64,000 nt of DNA from contig NC_091882.1 of NCBI RefSeq assembly GCF_019399895.1, positions 2,790,001 to 2,854,000 on the forward strand, written 5' to 3'. The translations under genes were made by a program, and so were the position numbers. Source of the stretch: Cardiocondyla obscurior. Its lineage: Eukaryota > Arthropoda > Insecta > Hymenoptera > Formicidae. Below are positions 15,401 to 27,854 of the stretch, one piece after another (position 1 is the first letter of the stretch; every line of letters starts with the position of its first letter). The notes under the pieces were generated by a model. It made no database searches. It was not told the DNA's origin and was given only the letters and a program-made list of their open reading frames with translations.

Positions 15401-17193
15401 ACGCCGAGAAAAGTTTCGCCGCGCTTCATTGTCTCGCGAGGACGACGGAGGCGTCAGAGAGGCCGGACAATCGACGGATCCCAAAGCCGCCAATTCGTAG
15501 AGAGATTCGATGCAATCGGGATCGGGATAAATGCAATCGAAGCTGCGATTCCGCGCCGAATCGCGGGAGGCATCGCGCGATTATTTCCGAGGCGAAGTCC
15601 GGAGAGGAGCCGCGCTTCTCGGGAAAAATAAAAGCTCGGGTACGTTTGAAGAAAAAGGAACGAGCGGGTCACGGAGGAAGTTATCGCGAATCTCACATAA
15701 TCGGGCTCCGGCCGATCCTCAACCGCCCGATCGTCCGTGATTTCTTTGCCTCCTCGATCGTTATCGCGACATGGCCGAGCGGCGGCGCACAATACCTTTG
15801 CGGATTAAAGGATTCTCCACACCGGGCACGCCGGTGTCGCGCTTTAATTATCGAGCACCGCGAGTGATACCGCCGCGCGCCGTTTACGAGTCCCGCAATT
15901 TCGTTACGAGCAGCCGAACACGGTCGTTCCGCGACGAAGCTGCACTTCCCTACCTCCGCGCGACTCCGGAAGTTCAATTTAAACGCGCGGCTACGGTGAA
16001 AAAAATTGGAAGGCGCCCGACGATCGCAGATAGCGAGTGAAAAAAAAAAGAAAAAGAAAAAAAAAGTAACGAAAAATGTCGATAAATTAATTCAGCGTGA
16101 AATTATAATTCGCACTCCTTCGCGCCGTTCGCGATCTCGGCTCGCGCGGAGGTGCATAAACATATAAGAAACGCGTGATAAATGACAATTTGTTTCCGCG
16201 CATAAGTTACAGATCTTTTTATACGTACGTATATATTGGCGAACGACCGTTCGTGACTGGCACGGAAGTAAAAAAAAAAAAAAGAAAAAAATAGACTATT
16301 TGGCGCTGGTGATAAAAGCGAAACGACTCCGAGCAATGAGTTACGACGGTGTCCTAATATTCCGCATACTTACGGCGCGGCCGATCGTGCCTTTATTAGC
16401 CGCGCGACGACGACGCGGACTTCGTAAAATGCACGTGTCGTAAAAAGCCTTATCTCGCCGGGCACGATAATTATACGGCGGGCGGCGCGGCTTAAGTGGC
16501 CCGCGGCGGTGGTTAACGCGAGCGTGTAAAAATTTTGTTTGAACAGCGGATTATTAAGAAATTCAGCCACCGCGTCCGCAATCACGAGATGAAACCGTCC
16601 CGCGATAAGATCCGGCCGCTGCGGAATCGTTATCGGCGCGACTGAAACGTCCGCGCGGAAAAGTCGGAAGGTCCGCGAGTTACTTTCCGAAATTCGCCTC
16701 GCTCGGGCTGCCGAGAGCCCGCGGCGAAAGCGGGACCACAATTTACGCGATACGCAAAGGGTGGCTCCGCGAACTTAGCGCGACAAAGAAAAGAGGAGAC
16801 GCGAGAGGGAAAGAGGCGGCGAGGAGCCGGAGCCTGTCGATCGTCTAGTCCCTGACGATTTTACGAGGCGTGTACGACGATTACCTCTAACATCGTTAAC
16901 CCGTTCGCCCTCCTCGCCACTTTTCGATTATCCTCACCGCCGACTCTTAGCAATAGCGCGAGTAAAAGCGCCCGGGACAATTAATTTAGTCGGCTGATAA
17001 TGCACCGAACCCGGAAGTCGCGTCGTCGCGCTGAAAGATTTAAAGGAACTTGTTACCGCGGCGCGTAAAACTCCCGCGGTTCTTCGATCGGCAAACAGAA
17101 TTGCGCCGTTAATCAAAACTTCCCGACGTTCGCTCGAACGCGTCTCAAATAAGAATTGAAATTCGGGGGTTGTAAATAATTGCGCGCTAAGAA

Positions 17194-17210
17194 AGAGAGA
17201 GAGAGAGAGA
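17194..17210. repeat. (GA)n microsatellite
   Basis: An uninterrupted GA dinucleotide run of about eight units lies in otherwise unique CpG-rich DNA. Confidence 0.85.
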
Positions 17211-18449
17211 ATACTCGATAGTCACTTTCCTTTTCTAAATAAAAATCGCGCGCGTATTTATGATAAAATCTAAAAGATCGCAATCTCGGAAATAATCAGC
17301 TGACCGGAAATTACCTTTCGAATTTTCGTGAATGACTCGAGAGGTTAATTAACTAACCGCGACAAGTTCAGAACATTATAATAAAAATATATAAATTCAA
17401 CAATATGATACAAAGATATTATAAAATAATAAGTAAAATATCTCGCAGCGAAGTCGGTTGAGATTGGACTAAATAAAAAATAAAAAATAAATATTTTAAA
17501 AAATTGATTTTTGCAGCGTGTCGTCGTCGAGATGCCAATGTTAAACGCCTTCGTACATTTCCCCAATAATCCGAGCACGTTGCGATAGACACCGGGGGTG
17601 GGTTGGCAAACGAGAGCCAAAGATTCGGAGCGGACTCCGGGGTCTGTTGTTCGAAACTCGATTAACGAGCCCCCGACGCTCGGCACGGCGCAACGTTTTC
17701 TCGGAAGAGAAACGCGCGCCTTATCGATCAAGAAGCGGAGCGGAGGGAATTAAGCCTTGATCGCGGCGCGGGACGAACGGGGGCCGGGGAGGGGGGAGGC
17801 GGACGGGGATTAGTTTTTGCGGATGACTCGCACCGCCGATCCTTCCCTCGTTTCGCGAAAGACGGCCGTAATTATTGGGCCCCCGAGAACCGACGGGGCT
17901 CGAGAGATTAACGAGATAGCCTTAACGCGACGCGTCGCACGATCGGCACAGAACAGGGGGAGGGAAAGAGGGGGAGAATGGCAAAAAAAAAAAAAAAAAA
18001 AAATAACGATTTGTTTTATTTTGTTCTAAGTGCAAAGGCATCCCGTACCGCTTATTATTCGCGTTTCCGTTGAAATTGTACGGCGGGCTCGTGCTCTAAA
18101 GTTGGCCCGCATAACCGATGTGGACACGTGACTCCGCGTGCCGCTAGCTATCGCAGCCAGCCGCACAAACTTGGCCGCGGTCGGACTACGGGCCGTTTCT
18201 CAACCGACTTCTACGCAAGTCTCGAAGATTCGGGTACAAGAGTGTCGTATGAGACTTACCGCCGGTGGCCGCTGGGATCGACGATGAGGAAATGATCGTC
18301 AGCACGCGAAGATCCGGGCTGTTTCCCTCTTAATCCGTCTTGGCACGTCGCCGCGAAAAAGCACTCGCGTTTTCTGCCGCGCACTCTCTGCTTTCCTGCG
18401 CCCGTGCGGATCTCAGCCTCCTCCGCTGCTCGCTTCGCCTCGCACTGAC

Positions 18450-20180
18450 ACTTTCGCAGAAAGACGCGTGCACCTAAAGTCGACACAGGGTTTTTACCGT
18501 CAATGTACGTGCGAGCGGGTGTTCCGACGGACGTGTGGGTGTACGTGTACGAACGGACGAGCCGCAGAGCCGTAGGTCGGACACCGGAGGCGGGCGAATA
18601 TCGCGACCGTATCGCGCAACGTACAACGCTCGACTGCGAGCCGGGTACTTCGGGCAGTACCGGAGAGGATGACGGGAACGTGCGAACGCCGCTTGCCGCC
18701 GCCGCCCGCCGCGCCACCCCGCGTCGCGCGCCCGAACTCACCGATGAGCGACGACCAATACGAACGCATCAATGAGAACGGGTACACTCACACTCGCCCG
18801 CGCGCGCACCAAGTTGAGGTACCACCGTTCCGTCTCGCTCCCCGCCGCGGACTGTCCTTCCTCCACTGCTGCGCCGTCTCTTCCCAGCTCCCACCACTCC
18901 TCCTACCGCCACTCGCCCCCCGCTTCCCCGCGCGAGTCAAGGGCGTCGACCGACGGGGGCGAGGGGGGAAGCGCTCCGTCGTCTCTTTTCCGAAGAGTTT
19001 GTGGGTTACGAAGAAGGGAATCTGTATCTCCCTTTCCGTCCCGCTCATCCCGAGGACCGTTAAAAAAAGATTCAATCTACCACCGCTCGCGGTGGCCCGC
19101 CTCTCGTCGTCGTGCGCGTTTCTCTCGCCCTTCGCCTTTCGTCGTTATCGCGCGGAATATCGCTCATTAATTTTGACCGCTAATGTCGAATAACGTCCAT
19201 CAAATCGTCCCGAGTAATAAGTATCGAGGCGTATTTCGCCGACTCCCGTGGATTTGTTTTTGTTCCGGCGCGACAGTCTGTTGTCGAGAGCGCGATGCTC
19301 GTTACTTTCGGTCGCCGGCGTAAACATTGCGCCTACGTACCGACGAAAACATTGCGCCTACGAACCGACGACTATTATGCTCGAGTTAAGTAACATGTTG
19401 CCGACGACGTTCACGTGCCCTTAAATCCGGACGATTATGTCGGTTTCGAAGGCGCGATTTCGCGTGTCGGCCATTTGCAATCAACACGAAGAATCGGCAG
19501 AGGCACGGGCGACGTATTAAAATATATTCGCGACGCGCATAAGTTTCGAAAACTCTTTAGCGACACCCTTGCTTCTCGCGTCGCTCTCTCGCTCCTTCTC
19601 TCTTCCTTGATACAGATATACGTATACATACTACCTCCGTGCACTCCGTTGCCCGATGCTCCGTTTCATCGTTGCTCACTCTCTCTCTCTCGCACCGACG
19701 CGCGTTTCTTAATCTTTCGCTCTCCGGTCGGTCGGGTCCTACGTGCCGTCTCTTTCTCGTTCCGCTCGCTCGCTCGCTCGCAATCCCGCAGGCCGGTGGT
19801 ACAGCGAGAATGCCGAATGTCGAACCGTAGGTGTGGGCGACGCGTGTGTTGTGTGTATGTGTGTGGCGACAGAGACAGCGCGAGTCAAAGTGGCGGAGAG
19901 CGCTGGACAACACGAGTCAACCGGCAACGTAAGTAGAGAGCTCCGGCGTGGGTGTAACAGCCGCGAGCGTGTGGGTGAGGGACGCGGGGAAAGGGGAAAG
20001 GGGAACAAGAACGATGCGGCCGACAGGGACGAGCGCGCGCGCGCGCACGCGGCTGTGTGCAAAGCTCGCGCTTACGTGCACACGTCGGCGGCGTGTGCGG
20101 GCGCTCATCATATTACACACCGTTCATGCATCGCGTCCGCCGCCGCCGCCGCCGCGCTGCTTTGAGGAGAGATGAATCCT
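18450..20180. promoter_or_regulatory. CpG-island-like region, possible promoter
   Basis: This is a long GC- and CpG-rich block with pyrimidine tracts, a GCTC microsatellite (19763-19781) and a CCG run (20136-20155). It has one good plus-strand donor, CGGCAAC followed by GTAAGTAG, with the exon edge at 19929. Such blocks often mark transcription starts, and this could hold a distal non-coding first exon of Fem-1 or of an unseen gene. No coding exon can be supported; the open frames on both strands are the ones expected from few stop codons. Confidence 0.3.
19322..19370. repeat. Two-copy tandem repeat, 24-25 bp
   Basis: Two adjacent copies share the core ACATTGCGCCTACG, followed by TACCGACG in the first copy and AACCGACG in the second. 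They differ by one substitution and one inserted A. It is a recent local duplication with no evident coding role. Confidence 0.8.
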
Positions 20181-21435
20181 CGATTCGGTTAAACGCCCGC
20201 CAACCGGGGGGGATGCTCTAAATCAGGGCTGTCTACCTGAGCACACGTACACGCCGCCCGCCCGCGCGCGCCCCGGCTTTTCGAAATTCCAATACTCCGC
20301 TCTCTCGCCGAGCGCGACGAGACGAGAGCGAGAGCGACGTCAGCTATTGCACCGATGCGTTTTCCTGCGCATCTCGTCGCGAGATGTATGTCTTCCTCGC
20401 CGGCGTGATCGATCATGAATAGAAATCGACGGGATACGTTGTTACGTCATGTTTCGCTGCGCGACGGGATAATGGAATCGGAGATATTGAAATTTTGAGG
20501 GAGGAGAAAGAAAAAAAAAAAAGGGGAACCGTTTCCGGAAGCGGCGACCGAAAGCTCTTCTTCGTCTCGCGTGCGAGATCTGGTCAGTTTCGTCGAATAA
20601 TAACGAATCGCGTAAAGCAAATTAATCGACGGAATCGTGGGATCGTTCCGAAGGTGTCCCGCAGTAGATTAATTACGTAATGACATGTTAAAACACGACT
20701 CGCGAAGTTTGAAACGGGGATTCGATCGTATTTATTTTCCGCTTTGTCCCGGCGTGTAAAAGGATCCGACGGCAAATTGGAGTTCACGGCAGAAACCGGG
20801 ATTATTCCGGGCAGTTGCGTAATGACGCATTTAAAATGCGGCTCGTAAGGCGATAACAAAATCAACGTGTGACGCGCCAGGGAAACGTCGCCGGGGAAAT
20901 GTAAATAAGCGTGATGTTCATTGGCAAAGTATTCCCGACGTATCGGAGATACGCGGCCGTTTCCAACCGCGATTTGTCACCGCGCGGAATTTTCGCCGCT
21001 GCGAGAAAGGCCCCCGCTAGCAGTCGCACTTGACGCTACAATCGACTGTTTACGCGTGGAAAATTAATTCCGTTCCGTAAAACGCGCATATACACTTTCT
21101 ATGCATTTTGCATATCCGTTTACGCAACGCAAAATGGATTCGCATGAAATTTTCAAATCTCGTGCAAAGTTACGTAATGGGGCTTGAGCGATGCTCGCGA
21201 ACGGGATTTCGAGATCGGCCGCTTCGCCACGGCGCGTTTACGCGTACGTCCGGACTGCTCGCGGAGTGTTCTACGTTCGTACAAAGCTGCTCGCACCGTC
21301 GTCTGCGATTTGCGATAAACGCGCTCGCCTTATTGAGTGCCGTGGAATTGGCTCGACCCTTTCCTCCCTTCGCCGAGAGTCGGCCGCAAGCCGCAAGTCG
21401 TCATGCACTTTTCGTCCGCGCGCACGCACGTTCCA

Positions 21436-21460
21436 CATCCATCCATACATACATACATAC
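21436..21460. repeat. CATC/CATA tetranucleotide microsatellite
   Basis: About six tetranucleotide units run from CATC to CATA in CpG-rich unique DNA. Confidence 0.85.
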
Positions 21461-22639
21461 ACGCGAGCACACGCACGCCGAATTGACCGTACATTGTGCG
21501 TTCGGGGTATTCACGGTCGCGCAAATGCGCACATGTGGTCACGAAAACCCGCTGGCAGGGGGAAAGGGGAGGAAGCGGGAGAGACGAGCGTGGGGGAGTC
21601 ACTTTGAGAGAGTACGCGGAACGGCCGTAAACGCAATTGGAAATCTTTAGGATACCGTAACGCGAAAGGGTGACGAGTCACGGGAGCCGATAGCGTGCGA
21701 GCGAGATTTATTTCGCCGTGGGAACCCCTTTCTTTCGAGGGCGATTACGCACACATGCAACGCGCGCAAAGAGAAAGAGTTATCGAGTCCTTCGTACACG
21801 TGGGAGTCCCGCGTCGTCCAACGTCGATGGTGCGTACTTTCGGCGACGACGAGTCCACGTCTCCAACGCCGATGTGCGTGCCCTCGGTGACGCGGATTCG
21901 TGTTTTTCCTTCCTCCGGACGGGCGTCCCGTGACCCCCGGCTACTGTTCCACGCTGAGTAAACAGGCCGCATAACTCCGCGGATCGATGAAGAATTAATT
22001 GACTCGTTGAGATGACGTTTCCTCTGCGCATTTTTCGCGTGACTAATAATACCCGTTGATCTGCTCCGCAACAATTTGGCTGGCAATCGGCGGATGCGTA
22101 CCGCAAGGCTCTCTTTTTCCCTCCGTTTTTTGCTTTTCGAAAAAACGCGCACCTGAAACGTAATCGAGAATAAGAACCGATGCATAATTCATGAGGAGGC
22201 CGGCTATTTATCTTACTCGTGTTACGAAAAATAGGAGTGTTCAAGTGAGAGTTTTACCGCAGGCCAATTCGCCGTATTACGTCAACGGCTTCCACATTCG
22301 TACTTCGACGACATTGACGTAATACTTGACGCACGAGACATCTCTATTTTTTCGCCAAAGCTACTCACTCTCGTTCCCGTACCGCGAAATCGTCATGCAA
22401 ACATTCGTGCGTCTCTCTCCGTCTCTCCTTTGCGCCATAATTCGATCCCGCTGCAGCTGCGAGTTCTATTGTTGCGTGGGTGGGAATTAAGACGTGAGAA
22501 AATTTGCGTTCTTAAAACTTCGCACTGGGCGCGAAAGGTTCACTTTCGACCAGGCTCTGATTAACTTAATCTGATTACCTTAATCGGAAATCTGACGACG
22601 ATTCAGTAGAAGAGAAGCTTCGCGTGCAGCTTCTCGTGT

Positions 22640-23444
22640 TTCATTTTCGTCGAGTCCAGGCCTTTGATCGAGTTGATTTCAGTTCGGTCGAAGTGGCGTC
22701 GAAGTCTCGGAAGTTCGCTGCGGAACCGTGCGGTGGCGAGCTCTGGTGAGGATGAGGCGCAACCATCACCGGCGCCATTGCAGTTCCTTCCGAACCGCCG
22801 CGGCGTCGAGGCGCGCGAAGAGGGTCGCCGGGTGGATTACCATCGTCGAGAGTCTAAGCGGGGGCAGACAACGAAAGGGACGAGCGACGCAGGGAGAGCG
22901 TCGCGGCGCATGCGTTTCCGTGGCGTCGCGGCGCATGCGTCTCCGCGGCGTCGAGACGCCGGAAGAAGGAGCGAGCGAGAGAGGAAGTCACGCACAGCTG
23001 GCGTCGTCCGACCGTCGATTGATCCCCGCGGCCGCCGCGAGTTCAGTCGTTTACGAACCGTCAGGTTGGCCAGACTGGTGCCGCCATCTGCCGCGCGAAC
23101 GAGAGCGAGTCGAGAAGCCGCGTATCCCCGCGGACGCCGATCCGAATACCGCGAAGGCTACGTTGTCGCGCACGTCGTCGATAACCGTGCGATCCGAGAT
23201 ACGTTCCGCCGGGCGTTCGCCGAGCGTCGAGAAAGTGTCGAGAGACCGGGACAGTGCGACGGACGTCCCTCACCCCCTTCGCCACGAGCAGGCTTGCCAG
23301 AGGAGGCGCTTCGTCCGGGGTTGAAGGCAACGACAACGAGGACGTGGACGACGGGGCGTACGCGATACCGTTCCTGCGCCCAACAAAGGAGGCAGCGGAG
23401 GAAGGCGCCGCGGGACGACGTGGCTCGGATCGGAGTATGTGAAA
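22640..23444 (+). promoter_or_regulatory. GC-rich 5' leader and promoter region of Fem-1
   Basis: About 800 bases of very GC- and CpG-rich sequence lie directly upstream of the Fem-1 start codon. They contain a tandem 25-bp repeat at 22898-22947, each copy carrying GGCGCATGCGT, which resembles the NRF-1/erect wing site. Two long arginine-rich frames with ATG starts, 22752-23324 and 22910-23455, cross the leader, and the second overlaps the Fem-1 start codon in another frame. A TTGATTTCAG at about 22673-22682 would fit a splice acceptor, so the segment may be a spliced leader exon. The transcription start cannot be placed from sequence alone. Confidence 0.45.
22898..22947. repeat. Tandem 25-bp repeat with NRF-1/EWG-like sites
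   Basis: Copy one is 22898-22922 and copy two 22923-22947, differing at two positions. Each begins GCGTCGCGGCGCATGCGT. The core GCGCATGCG matches the palindromic NRF-1 family motif (erect wing in flies). It lies about 500 bases upstream of the Fem-1 start codon. Confidence 0.6.
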
Positions 23445-23504
23445 ATGGATTTTAAGAGCGTGGTGTACAACGCGGCGAGGGACGGCAAGCTCAAGTGCCT
23501 CAAG
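23445..23504 (+). CDS. Fem-1: Fem-1 homologue (FEM1A/C type), first coding exon
   Basis: This exon encodes the first 20 residues, MDFKSVVYNAARDGKLKCLK, and ends at a strong donor (CAAG then GTAAGT). The opening pattern, an initiating Met and a hydrophobic stretch followed by NAARDGKL, is the signature N-terminus of FEM1A/FEM1C proteins and starts the first ankyrin helix. The ATG has a good context (A at -3, G at +4). The exon ends in phase 0 and joins the exon at 40488, which continues VFLEHRG, across a 16,983-bp intron. The remaining gene is described at 40488-43225. Confidence 0.9.
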
Positions 23505-26500
23505 GTAAGTGACGAGCGCTTGTTTCCGCCCGCGGGCATAATCTTTCCTCTTTCTCCTCCGCCCTTTCTTCACCCCCCCCCCTCCCCCCTGCTTCCCCTC
23601 GCGGGTTCTAACCGATTGTCAGTGACCGGGGCTATCGATAAACCCACCGCCGAACTCGTTTGCGACTCAATGAACTCGCTCTCGCCGGCCGCGGGACGCC
23701 GTGAGAATGGAATCTCCGTCGTTATCGGGAAACCCGATTCCGTCCGCGGCCAGGCCGGACGATTTTCTCGGCTACGTTGCTGTAAACGGGTTTCCGGTGT
23801 CGCCTGGCTAGCCGCGTCTCGTACAACGCGGATATTTTCGGGATGGGCTTGCCCGCCGCATCGGCGAGCGGACCGCGTAGGCATATCGGACGACTCGCCA
23901 TCGGATGACGACTCGCTGTCGCAATCCCGCGACCGAGATAACTTCACCGCGCATGCCGCTCACGTTCCTCTCCTGAATAAAGCACAAGTTTTCGCCGCCG
24001 ACGCGATATCGGGTGACGACGAGCCGCGAGCCTGTACGTCAAAAATGGCTCGCGCTGGCCGCCGCGGAGAGACGCTTTGTTCGCTCGTGCCTGATCGTCG
24101 GTGAAGACCGGATTTTGCGCTCGCATTGAAACCTCGTTTTCAGCCGGCATTTATGAAACGAAGGCACCCGCTTTTGCCTCGAGATAGCGACGTATTCGAA
24201 GTCGCGGCATAAAGCGTCGTGCTCCAGTTAAACCTTCGTTTTACAAACGATTGCGCGTTCGACGGCGCGGACGGTTCTTTTTATCAATAAACGAGAGAAA
24301 TATCGCCACGGTCGACCTGCCGTCGAATTCTGCATCTCTCATTCGCCAGGTGGAATCACACCTGCCGTCAAATTTAACCGAGAGGTTCTTCTTTTTTTTT
24401 CTTTTTTTTTATTTTATTTTATTTTATTTTTTTTTTTTTGTATATTTCTCGATGTCGCATTTAGCGTTATGATTGTCAGACTTTGCCAAAATTAACGAGC
24501 TTGAAATATTTTCTTTTTAAATTACAGACTTATTTCTTTAGTAACTTTCGCCGGGATAAAAAAATAATCGTGTGCGCTATTTTATTTATCGTCAACCGTT
24601 TAATTTTAATAGTTCTATATATAAACGCGATGATTGTAATGTTAAATGTACCTCTGATTTTTAAATGTCTACAGTGACATTTCGATTTTAATTAAGAGAA
24701 TTAAAAAACGAGGCCGCGATGTAAATTGTCCGCTTGTTGTATTAAACCGAGGACGATGATTAACGGATACGAGAAGCGAAATACACACCGGGCGGTGCCA
24801 AAAGTTAAAAATAATCCGAGTGGAGAAGCGCCGAGGAGTTAAAGCCACCGGCGATTAAGTATCTTTTCGTTTAGAGCGCGGATAAATAAAAACGATCGGC
24901 CCGAGTATTTTGTGCGTAAAAAACTGCGTCACGAGCCGACGCGAGATAACTTATCAAAATACAAATTTAATTGCGCCTCCGCTAGCACGCGAATTTGTCA
25001 TACGAGTCTTTTTCTTCTTCTTTTCATTCGCGAAAGTGTTTACCGTTTAGAAAAAAAAAAAAAAGAAAGAAAGAAAGAAAAAAGAAGGACAATTTTTCTC
25101 TTGCCGCCACGAGTGCGATTTTCGATATTACATCACACAAGAAAAATTAATGTTACCTTCCTTCTGTTTCGAACTCGAGCGATTTCATACCGAAAGAATT
25201 CTTAATACCGTTGGTCATTTATCATGACGTCTTGTATAATTCCCGACCTGGGATATGTTGGACCTTGAATGCCAGCTCCGCTGGGTTTGTTTCTCTTTTC
25301 TATAGTTATCGACGACATTCTACGCGTACGTACATACCATTGCCCTTTGCGAAGTTCCTTCCTTTCTCCGAGGATAACAAAGTTTCTTTTCTGATTTTGG
25401 AATCTCTCTGTCGTGCGTTCTCCTGTTAGTTCCCCAGTCTCTTGAAAGTTACCTTTGATTCTGCTTCGTTCTCGGGCGGATCGCGATACGTCTAGCACGA
25501 GCAGAATCTCGTCAACGTTTTAATAAAATCAGGAGGTCCATAAATACCCAAGATATTTCAGCGCGGCGGGCTTCGGTCGGGATATATATTTTTGCGACAT
25601 TTCTGCGTTCGATCTCATCCCCGGCGTGTCGTTAACCGTCTGAGTTTTTAATAATAAATTCCGCGATCGATGCCGTGGCTTCTGCCCCGATGAAAGGTAT
25701 CGCGAAAATAAGATGCCCCCCATCGGCCATAAGTTATTCACGGTGCAAAGATCTGGGAGATCCAGAAAGTCGTAGGATCTACGACCTTTGAAGACAATTA
25801 CTTCTGAGAATAAACGGGATATAATGCGATGCGATTATTCCGCGTTCGCGAAGTCCGCCTATTTTCGCGCTCTTCCACCGCGATCTTTTTTTTCTTTTTT
25901 TTTTTTTCTTTTTTTTTTTTACATTGCACATCGAGTATGAAACAAATTATCTCACGTAACTGTATTATTTATTGCCACTTGTACCGACGCGGAAGTTATA
26001 AATATCTAATCCCATCAAATTAATTCAAATTGTCCGGTGGAATTACAATTAATTTACTCGAACAAAGCAATCGCTTATTCAGCCTTTGTCAAAAGTTCAG
26101 ACGCGTTTACCTTCGAGGAAAAATAAAAAAAAAAGGAAAGGGAAGAAAGCAAAAGAAAGCGAGAGAAACAAAATCTTAGGAATGCCGTGCAGCGTTAGCG
26201 GTGAAAATCGGGAGCGATTTATCTCGCTCGGGAGTTCGCGGACCGAAAGATACGCGCGCTTCTCTTCTTTTCTTTTCTCTCATCTCCACTCGGCGTTTAT
26301 CTCGAATGAGAAATAGCCACGGCGAAGGCAGCGGGTTAAATTTAGCGGGGCACTTTTCGTCGCCACGTGTGCCTGGAAGCATGTAGAGGCAAGCAACGTG
26401 GAACGCGTCCGAAAATTGGTGATCGGTGGCGTTTGAACGGCGCAAAATCGGCGCGTCTTATCGGCGAAATCGGCACGCACGTTCCGACATCACGCGGTTT

Positions 26501-27791
26501 TATCCTCGTTTAGAGCCGATCATTTACAAACGCGAAGTGCACTTCGCACGAACGACGGCGTCATCGAAGCTGTCGCCTCCTCGATTGTTAGGCGCGAGGT
26601 AATTGCGAATCCACAGGCGCAACGAAAATTTATCGTTAATTTATGTACTCGCTGGGAATAATAATTGTCCGTAGAATTTGCAACGGCATTAATTATAAAT
26701 CCCGTCTCTGTCATTTTAAACGCAACGTTCGAATAAACGCGAGGAAAAAAAAAGGGGAAAAAAAAACGCGATATTTTATCATTTGGTGATTATTTATTTG
26801 TCTCGTTTAATATTTAATACTTAGATAATCGCTGCTGCAGTTACGCGATGTTGTTTCTTTTTTTGTTGTTTCTTTTTTTTTTTCGGTGCATGGAATCTAC
26901 GGTCGCGACGTGTTTCGTGATTGCGTCACGATTTTGCGGCGTAACGTATGACGAAAAGGGATCGCCGATTAAAAAGCCACGGCAATATGTTCTCGCACTC
27001 TATAAACGAGGTCTCGAGTTAATTGTTGGACGAGGAAGCGATCAATAAAAGTTTCTCATTTTCGACGCGAACGGCAGTGACCGATTAATACTATTTAAAG
27101 TGAACGAAGGCACAAATTAATTAACAGCTGTCTGGCTCTTACATCAACATGATATTGCTTATCGGCGCTGACGTGACTCAATTAACGCATTCCGTCCGTG
27201 CGTTCGCGGGACACACCGAGCCGCTCGCAATCGCAAGGCGATCTTATCAATTATTCTTCGCGATGATCGCCGCGATATTTGAAAAACATACCGAATCACG
27301 TCGCCGCGGCGCTCACGGGTTTAATTATAAATTCTTATTTGTCTACTTATACAATTTTCTTTCCGTAATCAAAGCGTTTTAATTTTTTTCTTCCTATCTT
27401 TGATAATTGTTCTCGTAGATCGCGCGTATTTTTTTTATTTTTTTCCCACTTTAAACATCATTTAAAAGACATTTGTAAGAAGAGGGAAAATAAATATCGA
27501 GTTTTTGCCACGTCCGTGATTTTCGCGCGAAAACCACAGTCTTCCTTTACATAACACTTTTTTTTTTATGTAACTTTCATTATATTGTATACGTGCGAAT
27601 TTATGCCGCATGCTTCTGAGCTTCAATAACACTGAAATTAATTCAGACCTCGCGTTAGAATCGACGAGCATCGTTGAGAAATTTTCTCGTTAATTTGCAT
27701 CGTTTTTTAATGCTTTTTATCCCGCGTGCAATTTTGTTTTTCGACCTTTACGAGCGGCCGTAAAATTTTATCGAAATCAAATGCAGAACCG

Positions 27792-27854
27792 AAAACGATT
27801 ACCGAAAATTCCGCATCGAGAATCACCTTGGTGCGGAATTTCGGCAATCGTTTT
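27792..27854. repeat. Hairpin-forming inverted repeat in Fem-1 intron 1
   Basis: The left arm AAAACGATTACCG continues through AAAATTCCGCA. The right arm TGCGGAATTT continues through CGGCAATCGTTTT. The arms pair over about 23 bases with one mismatch and one bulge, around a 16-base loop. Size and shape resemble a small RNA precursor or a minimal foldback; I do not recognise a known microRNA seed. Confidence 0.6.

Larger units (their letters stand above)
1..18450. other. Gene-free, CpG-dense non-coding DNA
   Basis: I see no exon chain with consistent phase, no recognisable protein domain and no RNA gene here. The longer open frames lie in GC-rich segments where stop codons are scarce, and they overlap on both strands. 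The stretch holds many A/T homopolymers (for example near 3520, 7817, 9310, 12133 and 15200), pyrimidine tracts and CpG-rich unique sequence. Several good GTAAGT donors occur on the minus strand (near 4626, 10466, 13198, 16371 and 18257), but their number is about what chance gives in this length. It could be intergenic DNA or the introns of a gene whose exons lie outside the window. Confidence 0.55.

Noticed and set aside
10461..18270. Donor-flanked minus-strand open segments, for example those ending near 18257, 16371, 14283, 13198 and 10466
   Set aside because: Each ends in a good GTAAG donor, but pyrimidine-rich acceptors and consistent phases are lacking, and GTAAGT is expected about this often by chance. 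I could not assemble a protein.
18500..20165. Many 60-175 codon frames on both strands
   Set aside because: They overlap each other in a CpG-rich block where stop codons are rare, with arginine- and serine-rich low-information peptides and no family match.
25202..25498. 98-codon minus-strand frame in Fem-1 intron 1
   Set aside because: No recognisable domain, no splice partners and no promoter; it is within the length range expected by chance in this intron.
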